From: Coniferiporia sulphurascens
Lineage: Eukaryota > Basidiomycota > Agaricomycetes > Hymenochaetales > Hymenochaetaceae
DNA length: 64,000 nt
Reading direction: 5' to 3'
Assembly (NCBI GenBank): GCA_002794785.1
Contig: NBBA01000022.1
Location: 62,001 to 126,000, forward strand
Part shown: piece by piece, positions 24,476-37,199 of the stretch
Position numbering within the stretch: position 1 is the first letter of the stretch
Layout: each line of letters opens with the position of its first letter
Translations under genes and position numbers: made by a program
Notes under the pieces: generated by a model
Database searches by the model: none
What the model saw: only the letters and a program-made list of their open reading frames with translations
Told to the model about the DNA's origin: nothing

Positions 24476-26218
24476 ACGACTACACCTTCCTCGGGATATG
24501 GGGTTCCCACGCCCCTCCCGCTGTCCCCCGGGTTACCCCGGGGCGTGTCTGCGTGTCAAGGAATCAACTTAAGCAAGGCAGTGGGAATTACCCCCACGCC
24601 TACCCATGGCAGATTTAGTACTCTGCGGCCGATGAAGGGAACTACCCCCCACTGCCCCGGCCCGCTTTTTCACGACGGGGAAGCCACTATGCCCAGAAGG
24701 CTGTGAGGACTAACACCCTAGCCGCTACTTGAGTTTCCCGATTCCCCGCATGCGCTTCAGACCCCAGGTGTAACCCTAGAGAATATGTGGTTTAACTTAG
24801 TTGCCCCACTTCTGGATCCGCAGCATACGGGGATTACCATGTCGCACAGGTGACCCCGGCCCCCTAGCATTGGGAAGAACCAGGGAGTTACCCATACTAA
24901 CCACCTGAGGACGCTCCCACAGGATGATCCAAAGGCCCGTGGTGACCTGTCTCTAGCCACCCTTCCACAGCGTCGGGTCAGGGGCATCGAGTCGGTTGGT
25001 TCTTACCGCGACGCCACGTGTTATGAGACCCCTATTCCTAGGCAGATTGCCGTCATCAGAACCCTTCCGGGATTTGGGGTGGCAGTTTTCACTGTCAATG
25101 CCAGGGACAGTGGGGTCCCCCGAAGGAGATTGCTCGGAACAAGCCGACCCCCTGGAGACGAGGATGATGTCCGCCGGACCACCTCTCCCCTGAGGACGTT
25201 AACGTCGTGTCCTCACCGATGGGCAGGCTAGTGCGCCTCTCTCGTGCCTTTGGCTAACCCGCTGGCATGCTAGAGCCAAGAACTCACACACAGACGGAGA
25301 GCCCCCCTCCCCACCAGAGCCAACCCTCAGACGGGCCAGATAGCAAGGGACGAACTGCAAACCCCCCCCAGCGCCCCTCCTAAGTGAAGGAGATGGTGGT
25401 GGTAAGAGAACAAGAAGGGATGTAAGTCAAACTCGTTACAGTATAATTAATTATTTCGGCTATAGGAAAAGGCTAAAAAAGGAAAGAGTAGCACCGTGAC
25501 GACCAAAGGGAAACTTCCATAAGAGGTAAACAGATCTACATTAGTAACCGGGAGGTTGTGGTAACTTTTGTTTTTCTTCTTTCTCCACCATTTCTTTGTC
25601 AATTGCAATGATTGTTTGTCCGAGATGAGGCCCACATTCACTGGATTTATATACAGCAGAAATTTAACACTTATATGCAGCATTATATGTACTATTTTCT
25701 GTGACTCTTTATTGACAAGTTTTAATTTCGAAGTTTTTATGAGTAATTTCTAGTTTTCTTGCTGAATTCTGGCTCAAAAAGTTTGAAATATTTTATTCTG
25801 AATCAGAGGTGTATTTCCAGCTGCAAAATGCAAAAACAATGAAGAAATTTGAGTGGATACAGCATGTTCTAGCTAAGTGTTTCAGTGACCGGCATTGTCC
25901 CATTAGCCGGTGATTGACTGTACGACCAGCCACCCGCTAAGGGACTCGTTTGTGGACGAAAGCTCTGCTCAAGAATTAACGATTCTCTGGAGCCTCTCTG
26001 ATGGCACTGGCACATCCAAGTTTTCTTAAATATAACCTCGTCACTGTTGCAACGTTTTAGTCGACTGTATGCTTTGGCGAACTCGTTTCCGTCGCGTTCG
26101 TGAACGCGTGTTACTTACATAAATGTATCACGTGAGCGTGTTCACCTCGTTGGCTTTGCCTCGCTCGTCATTGTCTGTAACGTCGGCGACTGCTCCCTCC
26201 CTCTTCCCGTCCCCCGAC

Positions 26219-29200
26219 ATGTCGTCCCCTGCAGGTACACCTCCGTCCGCGTCCTCCTCACGCTCCTCTCCGTCCTCACTTGGTCCTGACGACTCCCTCC
26301 TGGAGCTCTCCTTCGACTATGAACTCGACGCGGAGGGCAAACTCGTCCGCGTCTCAAAAGGTTCCTCAAAATCTCTAGCTTCATCCCCTCCGACTCCGCC
26401 GCAAACCCAAGAACTCCCGACGACTACGTCTTCCAGTACACTCGTTGGCACATCGGCCCGACGCTCCTCTTTGTCACGCTCAGAAAGCATGCCAGGCGCC
26501 GACGCCCTCATGGTTCCTGCCCGCCCCCTTGCGCGTGCCACATCAGGGCCCATCAACTTAACTACGCCCGGGCAGTTGGGACGTAGCTCGAGTCTTGCTC
26601 CTTTGTCCGGGGGTCTTCAGGGGACGGGCAGGAAGCTCGGCGGCGCTCAACGTATCCGCAAAGAGGAAGCGGAACGCCAACGTCGTGATATGGAGGACAG
26701 GATACGTCGTGAATCGGAAGAACTTGAGAGGGAGAAAGAGCGCGAAAAATCGCGTCGAGCACTTGAAGAGAAGGAAAATGCGCAAGTTGAAATGCGCTAT
26801 TCACCACCGCATGCTACTTCACGTCCGATTGCCTCTCTTCCGTCTCGTCAGAACTACTATGGCTTTCCCCGCGTGACCGCTCCACGCCCGCTCGTTTCCG
26901 CCAAGAAGTTGCCGGGGTTCTCGAAAATCAACGAAGTCGAAACGAGTGAAGGAGAGAATGATGACATCGATTACGGTATGTTCCCCAGGCTTGTCTTGTC
27001 AGTTGTATTTAGCTTCCTGTTTTCGAAGGTAAAAACGGCCAACAAAAACAACATTACCAACGTCGGAGTCCTCCGGAAACTATTGCCGAATTCCAAGGTA
27101 TGCAAAGGCATGGTTTTACATTACAAAAGCGATCTGAACGGAACTACAGACCCTCAATCTTATCCATCTAACTCTCGATCGCAACCACAATATGTACCGC
27201 TGCCCACTTCGAGACCTAACTCAAGTCTCGGCATCTCTAGCAAAGCGCGTCGAGTGACGATAGAGGAGCGAATGCGCCAGGAACAGGAGATTGCGGATGA
27301 GGAAGCATTTGGTAAAAGTCGTCTCTTTCGAGTCAGTTTGGTGCTCCCTCTCAATTTCCAATCCCGCCATAGCTTCGGACCGTGCGCAAGCTGACGCGGC
27401 TGCGAATGGAAATTCGCGCCAGTTGCCTTCACCAACTCATGTATCTTCGCAAGGGCACTACGCCTCGGCACATATGCGTCAAGGGCACCATCAGCGGCGT
27501 GACTCGGACACACTTCGCTCAGGCGCGCCTATTCCTCAGTTCTCCAGACGCGAGGATTTGGTGTCCGAGCAGCAGCAATATTATGAACAGTCCCAACAGC
27601 GAACGTCACCCTCAGCGCGGAGTCTCAGTCTGACGGCGACGGCAAGTTCAACAGCGGTCAACTCGGCCCTCGCGTCGCGCCATCGTCGAAGTCCAACCGC
27701 ACCTGAGATTCCGACATCGAGTGCGACTCTGGTTGAATATAGTGAATCGCAAGCGAATGGCAAGGCGAACAGCATACATATGCAGGATAGTAATCATCGT
27801 ACTCAGCAACATGTCCAGCAGCAAGTTACTGACGTGAAGACCAGGAACCTTATAGTAAGCTTTCATCTCGTCGCTGTTCGAAAAACATCGGTATCTGATG
27901 TAACGAATGCTAGGTAAACAAGAAACCGTATGCGCGATTAGACATGATTGGTAAAGGTGGCTCGTCGCGCGTGTACCGGGTGATGAACAGTGCGAATGAG
28001 ATCTATGCAATCAAACGCGTGTCACTCGATAAAACAGACAACGAAACAATAAATGGTTACATAAATGAAATCGCGATTCTTAAGCGGCTTGGAGGCAATA
28101 ACCGTATCATTCGACTTATCGACAACGAAATCAAAGACGGACCCGGCGGTAATAAAGGACATCTTATGCTGGTCATGGAGTGTGGAGAGATTGGTAGGCC
28201 TTGCTTCCCGCAGTGATATATACCATAGTGATTGATTGGTAAATATCTATGAAACTTTAAAGATCTTGCTAGGCTTCTTCAGGAACAACAGAAGGAGCCG
28301 ATGAACATGATATGGATAGCGTACTACTGGCAGCAGGCAAGCCCTTTCCTAGAAGCATCAGACAAAAATAACTCAAAGCTAACGCATGGCTCGCAGATCC
28401 TTCAAGCTGTGCAGGTCATTCATGATGAGAAGATCGTCCACTCTGATTTGAAGCCGGCGAATTTTGTCCTTGTGAAAGGTCAGCTGAAATTGATCGACTT
28501 TGGCATTGCCAATGCTATCGCCAACGATACGACGAATATCCAAAGGGATCATCAGGTATGCTTGCACTTCCCGCAAATGCCTAGACGACTCCTCTTATAA
28601 ATCATCAATGATAAGATCGGTACTGTCAATTATATGAGCCCAGAAGCTATCGAGCTTCCTGAGGGCATGCGACGCCTCAAGGTTGGCCGACCAAGTGATG
28701 TCTGGTCTCTCGGGTGTATCCTGTACCAGATGGTGTATGGCCAGCCTCCCTTCCAACATCTTTCTGTTTTCCAGAAGATGAAAGCGATTCCGGATAACAC
28801 ACATGAAATTGAGTTCCCGGAGACCTCGGTTCCGTCCATCCCTGCTCCACGAAGCACGCAAGGCACAACGCCGTCACCGCCGAAGCGTCTCACGCACCTT
28901 GCGCGGCCTGTCCGCCGAGACGTCATACGTACAATGCAAATGTGTCTAGTCCGCAATCCAAAGGACCGCTCAACAATTCCGGAACTTCTGGAAGATGATT
29001 GGCTTTCGATGAGGGAATGTGAGTGTAGTGTCCTGTTACTGATTGTAAAGTGATTATTGAATGGGCATGCTCGGTTTTTAGCAACGACAGCCGCACCGCA
29101 ACAACCTTCACCATTGAAGCTGAAGAATGATGAGACGATCATCAATCCTTTCTACATGCGACAGCTACTCCAGTATGCCATTAGGTGTGCAAAGGAGGGG

Positions 29201-29327
29201 CGAGAATTATCCGAAGCAGAGCAAATAACCGAGGCAGAGGTGAGCATGAGCCACAGATTTGGTCCACACATTCTGATAAGTCGACTTCGAATAGCGTCTT
29301 GTACAGGAACTCAAGGCTATAACATAA
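26219..29327 (+). CDS. mps1: MPS1/TTK dual-specificity kinase (spindle assembly checkpoint)
   Basis: Ten exons (26219-26975, 27029-27097, 27150-27311, 27373-27854, 27914-28193, 28263-28336, 28397-28555, 28616-29018, 29082-29239, 29307-29327) give 854 aa. Residues 1-490 are Ser/Pro-rich and disordered, with a charged coiled-coil stretch rich in Arg and Glu near 190-225. The kinase domain follows: [17 protein letters not shown], the HSD catalytic loop ([13 protein letters not shown]625), LIDFGIA (D642) and [13 protein letters not shown] in place of HRD, and that activation loop, are typical of Mps1, which phosphorylates kinetochore proteins to recruit Mad/Bub factors. Intron 6 (28337-28396, 60 bp) has a GC donor (CAG/GCAAGC). 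An in-frame ATG at 26123 is an alternative start. Divergent from VMA6. Confidence 0.93.
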
Positions 29328-30409
29328 TGCACTCTGTGCGGTTTGTTGCGTTCAGTCGCAATCATGGCCGTAATGTGGTAGTATTTATGTGTTCCCTTGC
29401 CGTATACTGTCGATTTTTCCTGCCTTTTCAAAGCACCTGTAATAAGATTTCCGCATTTGTGTGTATATGTCACTTTCATTCCCTTCTCCAGCTTCCTCTC
29501 TATTGTTTCGCATGCACACCCAATCACTCTCTTTTCAATGTCATTGATTTACTCTTATAGCTATCCGCACACGCTCATGACCTCTTTTTTTACGGCTTTC
29601 AAATTGACGCAAACAGTGCTGTAGTACTAGAAGCATGCTCGTAGTCGCATGTAGTGCATACCCCCTGACCCATGCACGCAACGAACACTCCTTCCATTGC
29701 TGGCATCTTCGATCTTTTCTCTCTCTTTTTGGAATACGCATGGTCGTCTGTCCCTTTGAATAGTCTCGTCTTCGTATGCTCTCCGCTGTGTTGCAGAACC
29801 TGTGTACAGTAACTTTGCTGGTTGTTTATATGTCCGCGCGCTGAAATAAAAGGAAAAGCGTCTCCAAAGTGCTGCGCACAAGTCGCTTGTTGGGTCCTAT
29901 ATACGGCCTGTCTTTGCACTACGAAATTGAACATACCGATGAAGAAATTTGCCAGATTTCAAATAGGAAGTTGATAGCTGATCTGCACAGAAAGCGTCGA
30001 TCGTTGCCAATCAGGGGCGGCTCTCTGAGGTACGAAACCGGATTAGTTCTCCGGAAAGACAAATTCTGTGCGGCATACTGTATGTGGCTCTTCCAGATCG
30101 ACTTTATACGCCACATAAGGATGCTTCAGTCCACAAATAGTTTTCGTATTTACGAAAATCCAGGAAACAATAATGCTACAAACTTAAAAGTTATTTGTAC
30201 ATTGATGGCTTATTAGTCCTTCCAAAAAAATTAGAGCGGTGGTTTTGAAAAGAAAACCGCGGCGGGTGTCCACGAAAAAGGCAGAAGCGTTAACTGACAA
30301 CCACGTTCTCATTGATGTTCATGTCCTTCTTTGATCCTGAGGCTCTCCGTAATAAATAAAAAATGGAACAATTTCACGCCGGCTCGGAGAGAGCTATCCG
30401 GCCCCGAGT
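29328..30409. other. Convergent intergenic region between mps1 and pld1
   Basis: About 1.1 kb containing the 3' flanks of both genes. It is AT-rich with CT tracts near 29470-29590. ORFs here (for example minus 29599-29934) have no recognisable feature and overlap others. No gene is supported. Confidence 0.5.
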
Positions 30410-33400
30410 TCAGTTATAGATAGGCATCGGCATGAGTCTGTAAATAAATGGAGTAATTAGCAGATATGCCACAGAATTCCGACGCTTACTCACCTATCGG
30501 CATTAAACAAGAAGTTGTTTGAGACGTCCTCTCCTTCAAGGAAGCGCGTCGGATAAAGCACGAGATGACCACGTAGCTCTCCAAGAAGCGTCTCCATATC
30601 GTCGCGCTCCCACTTCTCAAACGGCTCATCCGCGCGCGTGGGCATACGCCATATATCTTCCTGCGTACTCGGAGCACCCGACACTTGCGAGTGGGTCTGG
30701 CTCTGACCGTGGTGCTCGCTCCCGCCGTCGTGTACGGATCTTTTCGGCTTTAATTCGCCTTGCTTCGGTCCCCCATCGTTTTGCAGTGCCGAGCCATTTT
30801 CACGCCCTTGCCCTGGGGTATCTTCATCGCCTGCTTCCGAAGGGACCCGACCTGCAGGCGAGGGACTTGACTGCTCCTTGACCTTTAGGCCAATAAATCA
30901 CCGGTATAGAAACAAAATATCCAAATTTACTTACAGGCTTGTTTAGTCGCTCATGATGCAGCACAAATTCCTTGTACTGTTTCCATGTCGTCACCGTATC
31001 ATCAGGGATACAGTGGAACACCTTCCTAAAGATTTCTGTCTGGAGAAAAACTAAGCAAAGGACAGTACAACACACAGATCTTGCGCACTTACATTATGCA
31101 CCGCACAAGCAACCCAGACGTTCGTCCAAAATTTGTCGCTAATTGGGTCTTCGAATCCATGCGGATCGACCTCAGGCGTGGGCGTAGGCAGTGTCCATGG
31201 CTTTGAGCTGGTATTTGCGGACAGATGCTTCCGCACGACTCGTCGTGCCTGGACCGCAGCTTTCTCCTCCTCGCTTACATCACTTCCTTCCGACCGTGCA
31301 TGAGGTGGCTCGTCATCCGTTCGGGAGTCCTTCGACGCGTCTGCTGGCGCACCGAACAGCTCGCCCGACCCATCATGCACACGTGCTTCTGGTGGACCAC
31401 CATTCTGCGTATTCCCGCCGATAGCATCTACTATTGGCTTGTCACCACTAGCTTGATCGGGCGGAGGCCTGTGCTCAATTATCGTCTTCTCTTCTAACGT
31501 GGGGACGACAGCACTGGCGAAACCCGGGACCTTCTTCCCATCCCTTGAATATTTCTGCCGTTCTTCCTCCAACTGCTTATTATCGGCACTAGCATCGGCA
31601 TGTTTTGATTTAATCCCCGCCTTGTGTACATAGTAACCGAAGTCTTTGACGGCGTCGCTCTCAGATCCATGTATTGCTTAAATAATGTCAAAACATTTTT
31701 ATAATCAGTAAACATTAGCGGCTTACCTTGCTCAATGCTATCCTTTACTTCGCCGAACGCCTCGCCGGCTGCAGTTCGCTTTTCACTCTGTCCAGCGTGC
31801 GTTACGCCATCCTTCGTTCCGACATGTTGCTCGTTGCTGGGATCCCACATCCCTATATCCTCCTCTTTCATCACAGGATCCGCAGCCATAAGATCTTCCT
31901 CGTACATCGCGTCAACGTCAACACCAATGTGTTCCCGCATTAGCCGCACGCGCAGGGTGTGCGCAAAGCGTCCCACTTTGTAAGGTCTTCCATCCATGAT
32001 TCTGTTAATCGCGCGTGTTCAACTACCAGCCGAAAACGAGTTGACGACTGTACTTACCCGTCAATCATGTCTGTGTCTCTGACGATCGCTGCCAGCTCAG
32101 AGTCACGATCGCCACGTTGGGAGCGCTCGTTTATATTGGCAGATCCAATGATGGCAAGTCGGTCATCGACAATACAGACCTAAAGGGCGGCTTGGGTAAG
32201 CAGGCTGCTAACACTCCAAAATGTCAAGACGTACTTTGCCATGGATGTATACCTGATGTCGCGAGTCATGTCAATCGAGATTCACTTTTTTTCACAGCAA
32301 AGAGATCTCACCATTTCCGAGGTCAAAACGTTTCCAGGAAGTTTTCCCCAGTTGCGCAGGGAAAAGACGGAAATGTACTCGTCAGGCTGAATGAATGTCA
32401 GCAAGTAGACAGAATGTAAGTTTGGATCTCCTCACATCAATTCCTTCCTTTCTCAGGCGAGCGAAGATCGAGTTCGGACCCCTGCAGATGGTGCGATTTT
32501 GACATTCGAGGATAATTCGGACCTGTGATGACAATGCAAAACAGTAAGTAAATCGTATTACAAGTCCAAATGGATTGTAAATTAAGCAAATTTTCCGTAC
32601 CGAACTTGCATCACTATGATCAACCGAGAACGGGAAGCCTGGCAAAAGCGGAATCATAATACACGCTTTCCACTTCGTCCCCTCACGATGAGCCCTAATA
32701 ATACGGTGAACAAGCGCATCGCCGATCTTGTTCTCGACAGGCGTGTCATTCACGATGGTCCTGTCATTTGTGGTATTAAAAGATCGGCGCTTTTAGGTCT
32801 TGAACGTGACTTACGAGGTTATAAAGAATTGATTTTCGATATACACGAAATGGTCCGACATCTGTATCGCTAGACTTTTCATCAGGCTCGCGTATTCACA
32901 CCGATATCTAGAGATGTCAAACCTTTCAAGTACGCATTTTGAATCGAGTGCTCCACTCTCGTCGGCGTACCCATCGACCATGGTCCACAGGACCGGCAAA
33001 TTTGGATTTCACAGGTCCCAGTGAGACCTTGCTCCTGCAGATCACGCGCCTTAAAATCAGGTGGTGGCAATAAAAACGGCATAGTCCGACTGTGGTTCTT
33101 TATGCGTAGTAGGTAGTTCCAGCGCTGGACAAAGTGGCGGCACAAATCGCGTGCAGGCTGACCAACAATTTGCATACCAACGTCATGCCTAATCGCGGCG
33201 AACCGGGAAATCCGCAAAACATGGTGATGAGGTTAAAGTCAGCGTTTGAACATCTATAATGGCGTCTACGCACCATGGCATTCGTGGGATTTTCTGCCGA
33301 TTGTACATGTCTTCGTAAGGTTTGTTCAGGGTGAAGAAGTCACTGATGCGAGCATTGCTATAGTCCTTGCCTTCCGGTGCAGGGGAGGGGAAGTTTATAA

Positions 33401-36400
33401 ATGACAATTGGCTAGAGTTTGCGAGACTTACCAGGCCAGATCTGTGTAGCGTCCTCGCTAGAGGGGTCCGGATCGTCAATGAGGACATGTTGGGGTGTAT
33501 CCCATCGACCAAAGCACAAATCGACGCCACCCGTGAACGCAATCGCTTCGTCAATAACACACAACTTCTCGTGCTGATGACATCAAATAGAACAGTAAGT
33601 CGGTCATCTTCCCGAGCGGGCTACCTCGTAGATGATATATATTGTCCAGAAACAACGTACGTGTGCCCAATAAAACGTCCCTGTCTGGAAATGTGATGGC
33701 GAGCGCTGGACCATGATGTTTGGGTGGAGCGCAGTAAGCCGCTGTTTGGTGTAGCTAGGCAAAAGGGAGTAGAATTAAGCACGACTGAGTCAAAATAAAA
33801 CAAGGGCGCCAGGCGACGTACTTGCTGTCCGTTGGTGTTGTGCGGTTGGAGACCTCTTGACTGACATTTCTCGTCAGCCACCACAATTGGCTTATTTATA
33901 AGAGAAGTAGGATTACGCACTAGAGAATGATATAAATCTTTACACCTTCCTTTGCCTTTCGTTCAAGGAGATGGTCCAATCTATAGCGCTCTTTATGTGG
34001 TCTACGCATCTGAAGTTCTAACGAAAGACAGAATGAGTCGGTAAAGCAGAGGTAAATCAGAAAAATCTTAAGAACCTGGCGATAACCACCAATCGTGGAT
34101 GTAAATTCGTTCTCTAGCGAGGAGTATCGCACGTGAGAGATTCCACATGTAATCGCGCTATTAGACAGCAGGTGTTAATTGTATCCACACCGAGGGGAGG
34201 ACATTGATTCTACGCACACCATCCACCAGCCACTGTGCAGCAACGTTCAGACGAATAGGGGCAAAGCTTCCAAATCTATTACCGCCAGTCCAATGTGACG
34301 TGTAGGCAATCTTCTCAAGGGCGATGATCCATTGCTGCATTTGCCGCTAGATAAATAGAATTAGTTATCCATATAAGTTAGCCACCAGAAAAAGAAGCCG
34401 TAATCAACCCCATACCTCGTTTTTCGCAAATAGCTTCAGTCGCATTTGCGAATTTGTCACGAAGAACGTATGTTTCGACACGTCCTTACTGCGCTTCTTG
34501 CCTTTGGTCTTCTTCTGGTCTTGCCCCGCATTCAGATCATCCAGGTTTGCCGGCTCCGTCAATGTCTGATCGTTTTCGACGTCGTGCTCACCTGCTCGCA
34601 TGGCGTTCAAATTAGTTGAAGGATCGACGAGAGCAGGATCGCTGTTCATATTCGTGCTTGCATTCGAGGACCCCGACGAACTTCCCGAGCGCGAGCGCGA
34701 GCGTGAACGGTGAATAGATGCAACAGTTGTGCTGTGCCTGCCGCTCGTACTCCCCATTCGTATGTGTCGTCCGCCAACGCGGAAATGTAATGCGCGACCG
34801 ACTTTGGCCTTGACCTTCCCGAGTGTACTGTGCGTCTCAGTATCAGTGCGCCGCACCTCTTGAGCCTTCCTAGGGGAATCGGTATCGAAGGGATCATGGT
34901 GGAGCAAATTTAGACCCTGGCGGTAATACCGCTTCGGGCGTTCAATCCTGAAGTCTGAATCAAGGAGGAAGACGTCCCAAACTGTAAGCTGATCAGTCAA
35001 GTCGGTGAGACGTCGTCAGTTCCTTTATTATTACACAGAATATGAATGGCCATCCGCACTTCTCCAGGGTCATCCACAGCGACGAGGTAACTTTCCCTTA
35101 CAGCACACCATCGTTGCTTCTTCCTTTCAGACCATGATGCATTTTTCCTCCCGAAACCTCCGCTCTTTTTAGAGGCGGCCTCAATGGTCAGCATGCCCGC
35201 CTTGGCCTGCCATCCACCAGATTGAGCGAGATGAATGGAAAGTGCGCTGATTTCGAGAAAACCGGCCAGTCGGTTAGAGGTTGGATGGAACATCTAACTC
35301 GGAGGTAAAGATAAGGTGAGTCATAATGGAGGGACACTAACTTACTACTGCGCGAATAAGACCAATCAAATAATTTTCCAGCGCCTCACGTTGAATAATA
35401 GCAAAATCCGCTTTTTCGACATTGTGATCATTCTCTCTCCCTTCTTTCTTAAGAAATTTAAAGTACGGAAGACCTTGTTTATAATAGTCAGCAAATCTCA
35501 CTAGAGGAAACATCCAGTAGAGCTCACTCGTCCGCGGAAATTCGGGTAATGCATCCACATTCCGATTAAACGTATGAGAAACTCTGTAATGCGTGTGTAA
35601 CGACACAAAATCGCGCAGCTGCCGATAAATAACCCAGCGTGCGGCACCATTGGCATACTCGCACTCGATACGGAACACCGCCTTATTTCCGTTAAGTGGG
35701 TGTATGCTGTCGCTGATGCGCAACCGAAGATGATGGAGCAACACAGGCACGCGCCGCGCACCGCGCTCATCGCGCTCAAACCAAAGCTTAAGCATAAGCG
35801 CAGAAAGTCCTCCAGAGATGAGTTCGTCGGTAATATTGACAAGGTGTGACTGGACAGCCGTTTGACCTTGGGGAGCATTGTTCTTGTTTTGTTGAGCTAT
35901 CAATGGGAGTAGCGAGCGTAGGCGTGCCCAGCGTGGAGCGGGTAAGCTGTTCTTACGACCACTCGACCGCTTCATGTGTGGCATCGACTGCGCACGCACA
36001 ACGCCCTTGCCTTTCAGTTGAGCTTTGCGCGCCGCTTCGTCCTTGGTGGGCGGCGGCGATTCCTGCGGTGCGTCCCTGTTATCAATGGGTTTCTCCTCAT
36101 TTTCTGTGTGCTCTGCCTGCTTCTCGGGGTCTGTGATGGCAGGGGCCTTGTCTCCACCCTCCTCCTGCTGGATCTCCTTCTCCTTTCCTTTCTCCCCGGC
36201 TTCAGAAAATCAAAGTAGCTTGTCCATCCCTCTCCATCTTCTTTAGGAGACTCATGCGTTACCGGCTCGGGTGCCTGTCCGTTGAGCCATTTGAGCGGGT
36301 TGACCCAGGTTTCGTCCACAATACGGCTCAGGCGGTTCTTCTCGCGTTTCTCAGCGGCCTCGCGTTCTTTCTCGCGTTGCTCGGGGTCCATGTATTCGAG

Positions 36401-36895
36401 CGCGCCACGGAACTCGGAGCGCGTACGACTAGCAGATGGCTTCACACCAGCAGCATTCAAATTCGAACGCGACTCGGCGATCTCCTCAAGCTCGAGGCCG
36501 CCTTCGTACGGCGCATCCCCGTCATCCTCCGTGCCATGCATTCCCTTAGGCGAAAGGCGGGGCGAGCGCGCGAGGTTGTAGGAGAGGGAGCGTGGAGGAC
36601 CCGTGCGTGTCGAGGGCGAGTCGTGGGGCGTAGTACGCGACAGTACAGACGAGGGCGAGAACTGCGAGTCAGAGCTCACGCGGTGCGCGTCGATACCGTC
36701 CGTCTGCACGCGCCGCCACTTTGCGCTCGCGCTCGCACTCGCACTCGCACTCGCGTCGCCGTTGGAGGTGCTGCGGTGTGTGGAGTGCGCCCGGTTCGCG
36801 TGCTCGCTAGCGTCCGCCGGCACCGTGACCGCGCCGCCAGCCCGAGACGCGTCCTTGCTGTGCATGGCAGACTCAACGACGTCTGCGAGATCCAT
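30410..36895 (-). CDS. pld1: Phospholipase D (PX-PH-HKD type, Spo14/PLD1)
   Basis: Twenty-three exons close in phase to 1709 aa. Exons (5' to 3'): 36263-36895, 35346-36191, 35060-35293, 34416-34988, 34218-34346, 34076-34157, 33921-34017, 33822-33860, 33661-33754, 33432-33573, 33274-33370, 32923-33188, 32815-32869, 32601-32760, 32436-32522, 32312-32386, 32235-32252, 32058-32179, 31727-32001, 31093-31676, 30935-31039, 30494-30882, 30410-30437. The enzyme hydrolyses phosphatidylcholine to phosphatidic acid in membrane traffic. A disordered N-terminus precedes a PX domain (about 385-480) and a PH domain (about 515-740) with a Ser/Arg-rich insert. HKD1 is HEKLCVID (H910) and HKD2 is IHGKVCIVDD (H1207). 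The C-terminus LMPMPIYN is typical. Alternative ATG at 37060. Confidence 0.93.
36721..36760. repeat. Short coding microsatellite in pld1 exon 1
   Basis: A run of GCACTC-like hexamers (read on the plus strand as CTCGCACTCGCACTCGCACT) encodes an alternating Ser-Ala tract ([10 protein letters not shown]) in the disordered N-terminus of phospholipase D. Such tracts vary in length between strains. Confidence 0.8.
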
Positions 36896-37199
36896 GGCTG
36901 GCGTCTTGTGTGTGTGTGTCGTCGACCGTCGACGTTGTGGACCGTGCGTTGATGACCCGACGGCGTTGTCAGAAAAAGGAGATTGGAAATTCCAATGCGC
37001 CCGTTGTAAATGAGCGTTCGGCGCCGCAACTTTTTGGGTTTCAGATTCGCCAGACGTCATTACGGCTCGGCTCGGCCGGACTGTTCCATCTCCGCCCGGC
37101 TCGGTTCGGGGTTACCCGACGATGCGGCCTCTGAAGACTGGAAGAAGTTCGCCAGAGTGACCGCGCTCACCAGTACTACAGTGCCGCTCGCTGTGCGCA
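36896..37199. promoter_or_regulatory. Divergent promoter region of pld1 and mS41
   Basis: Only 304 bp (or 139 bp if pld1 starts at 37060) lie between the outward-facing start codons, so the two genes share one upstream region. It is GC-rich. No specific site was identified. Confidence 0.5.

Larger units (their letters stand above)
19527..25422 (-). mobile_element. Full-length two-ORF non-LTR retrotransposon (LINE)
   Basis: It runs 5' to 3' on the minus strand from 25422 to a T-run (A tail) at 19525-19547. It is flanked by a perfect 15-bp target duplication, TAAGTCAAACTCGTT, at 19512-19526 and 25423-25437. It contains a roughly 0.95-kb GC-rich 5' leader, ORF1 (gag-like CCHC protein), ORF2 (endonuclease, reverse transcriptase, RNase H) and a short 3' UTR. 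The presence of an APE-type endonuclease and an RNase H domain places it in the R1/Tad/I assemblage of LINEs. I cannot name the clade without a tree. The unoccupied target is preserved at 54116-54130 in the sister MITE. Confidence 0.95.
19288..25920. mobile_element. TA-flanked MITE (722-bp core) split by a 5.9-kb LINE
   Basis: The left end is CAGTCAATCACCGGCTAATG at 19288, and the right end is its inverted copy ending TGATTGACTG at 25920. TA is duplicated at 19286-19287 and 25921-25922. Removing the LINE (19527-25422) and one 15-bp target duplication leaves 722 bp, identical in length to the core of the copy at 53068-54354. The two copies lie in opposite orientation and look nearly identical by eye. 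No transposase is encoded, so it is a non-autonomous Tc1/mariner-type (pogo-like) element. Its TIR shares only the first CAGTCAA with the MITE at 5277, so it is a different family. Confidence 0.9.

Noticed and set aside
36254..36952. 232-codon plus-strand ORF
   Set aside because: Antisense to exon 1 of phospholipase D. Arg/Val-rich, created by GC-rich low-complexity coding sequence on the other strand.
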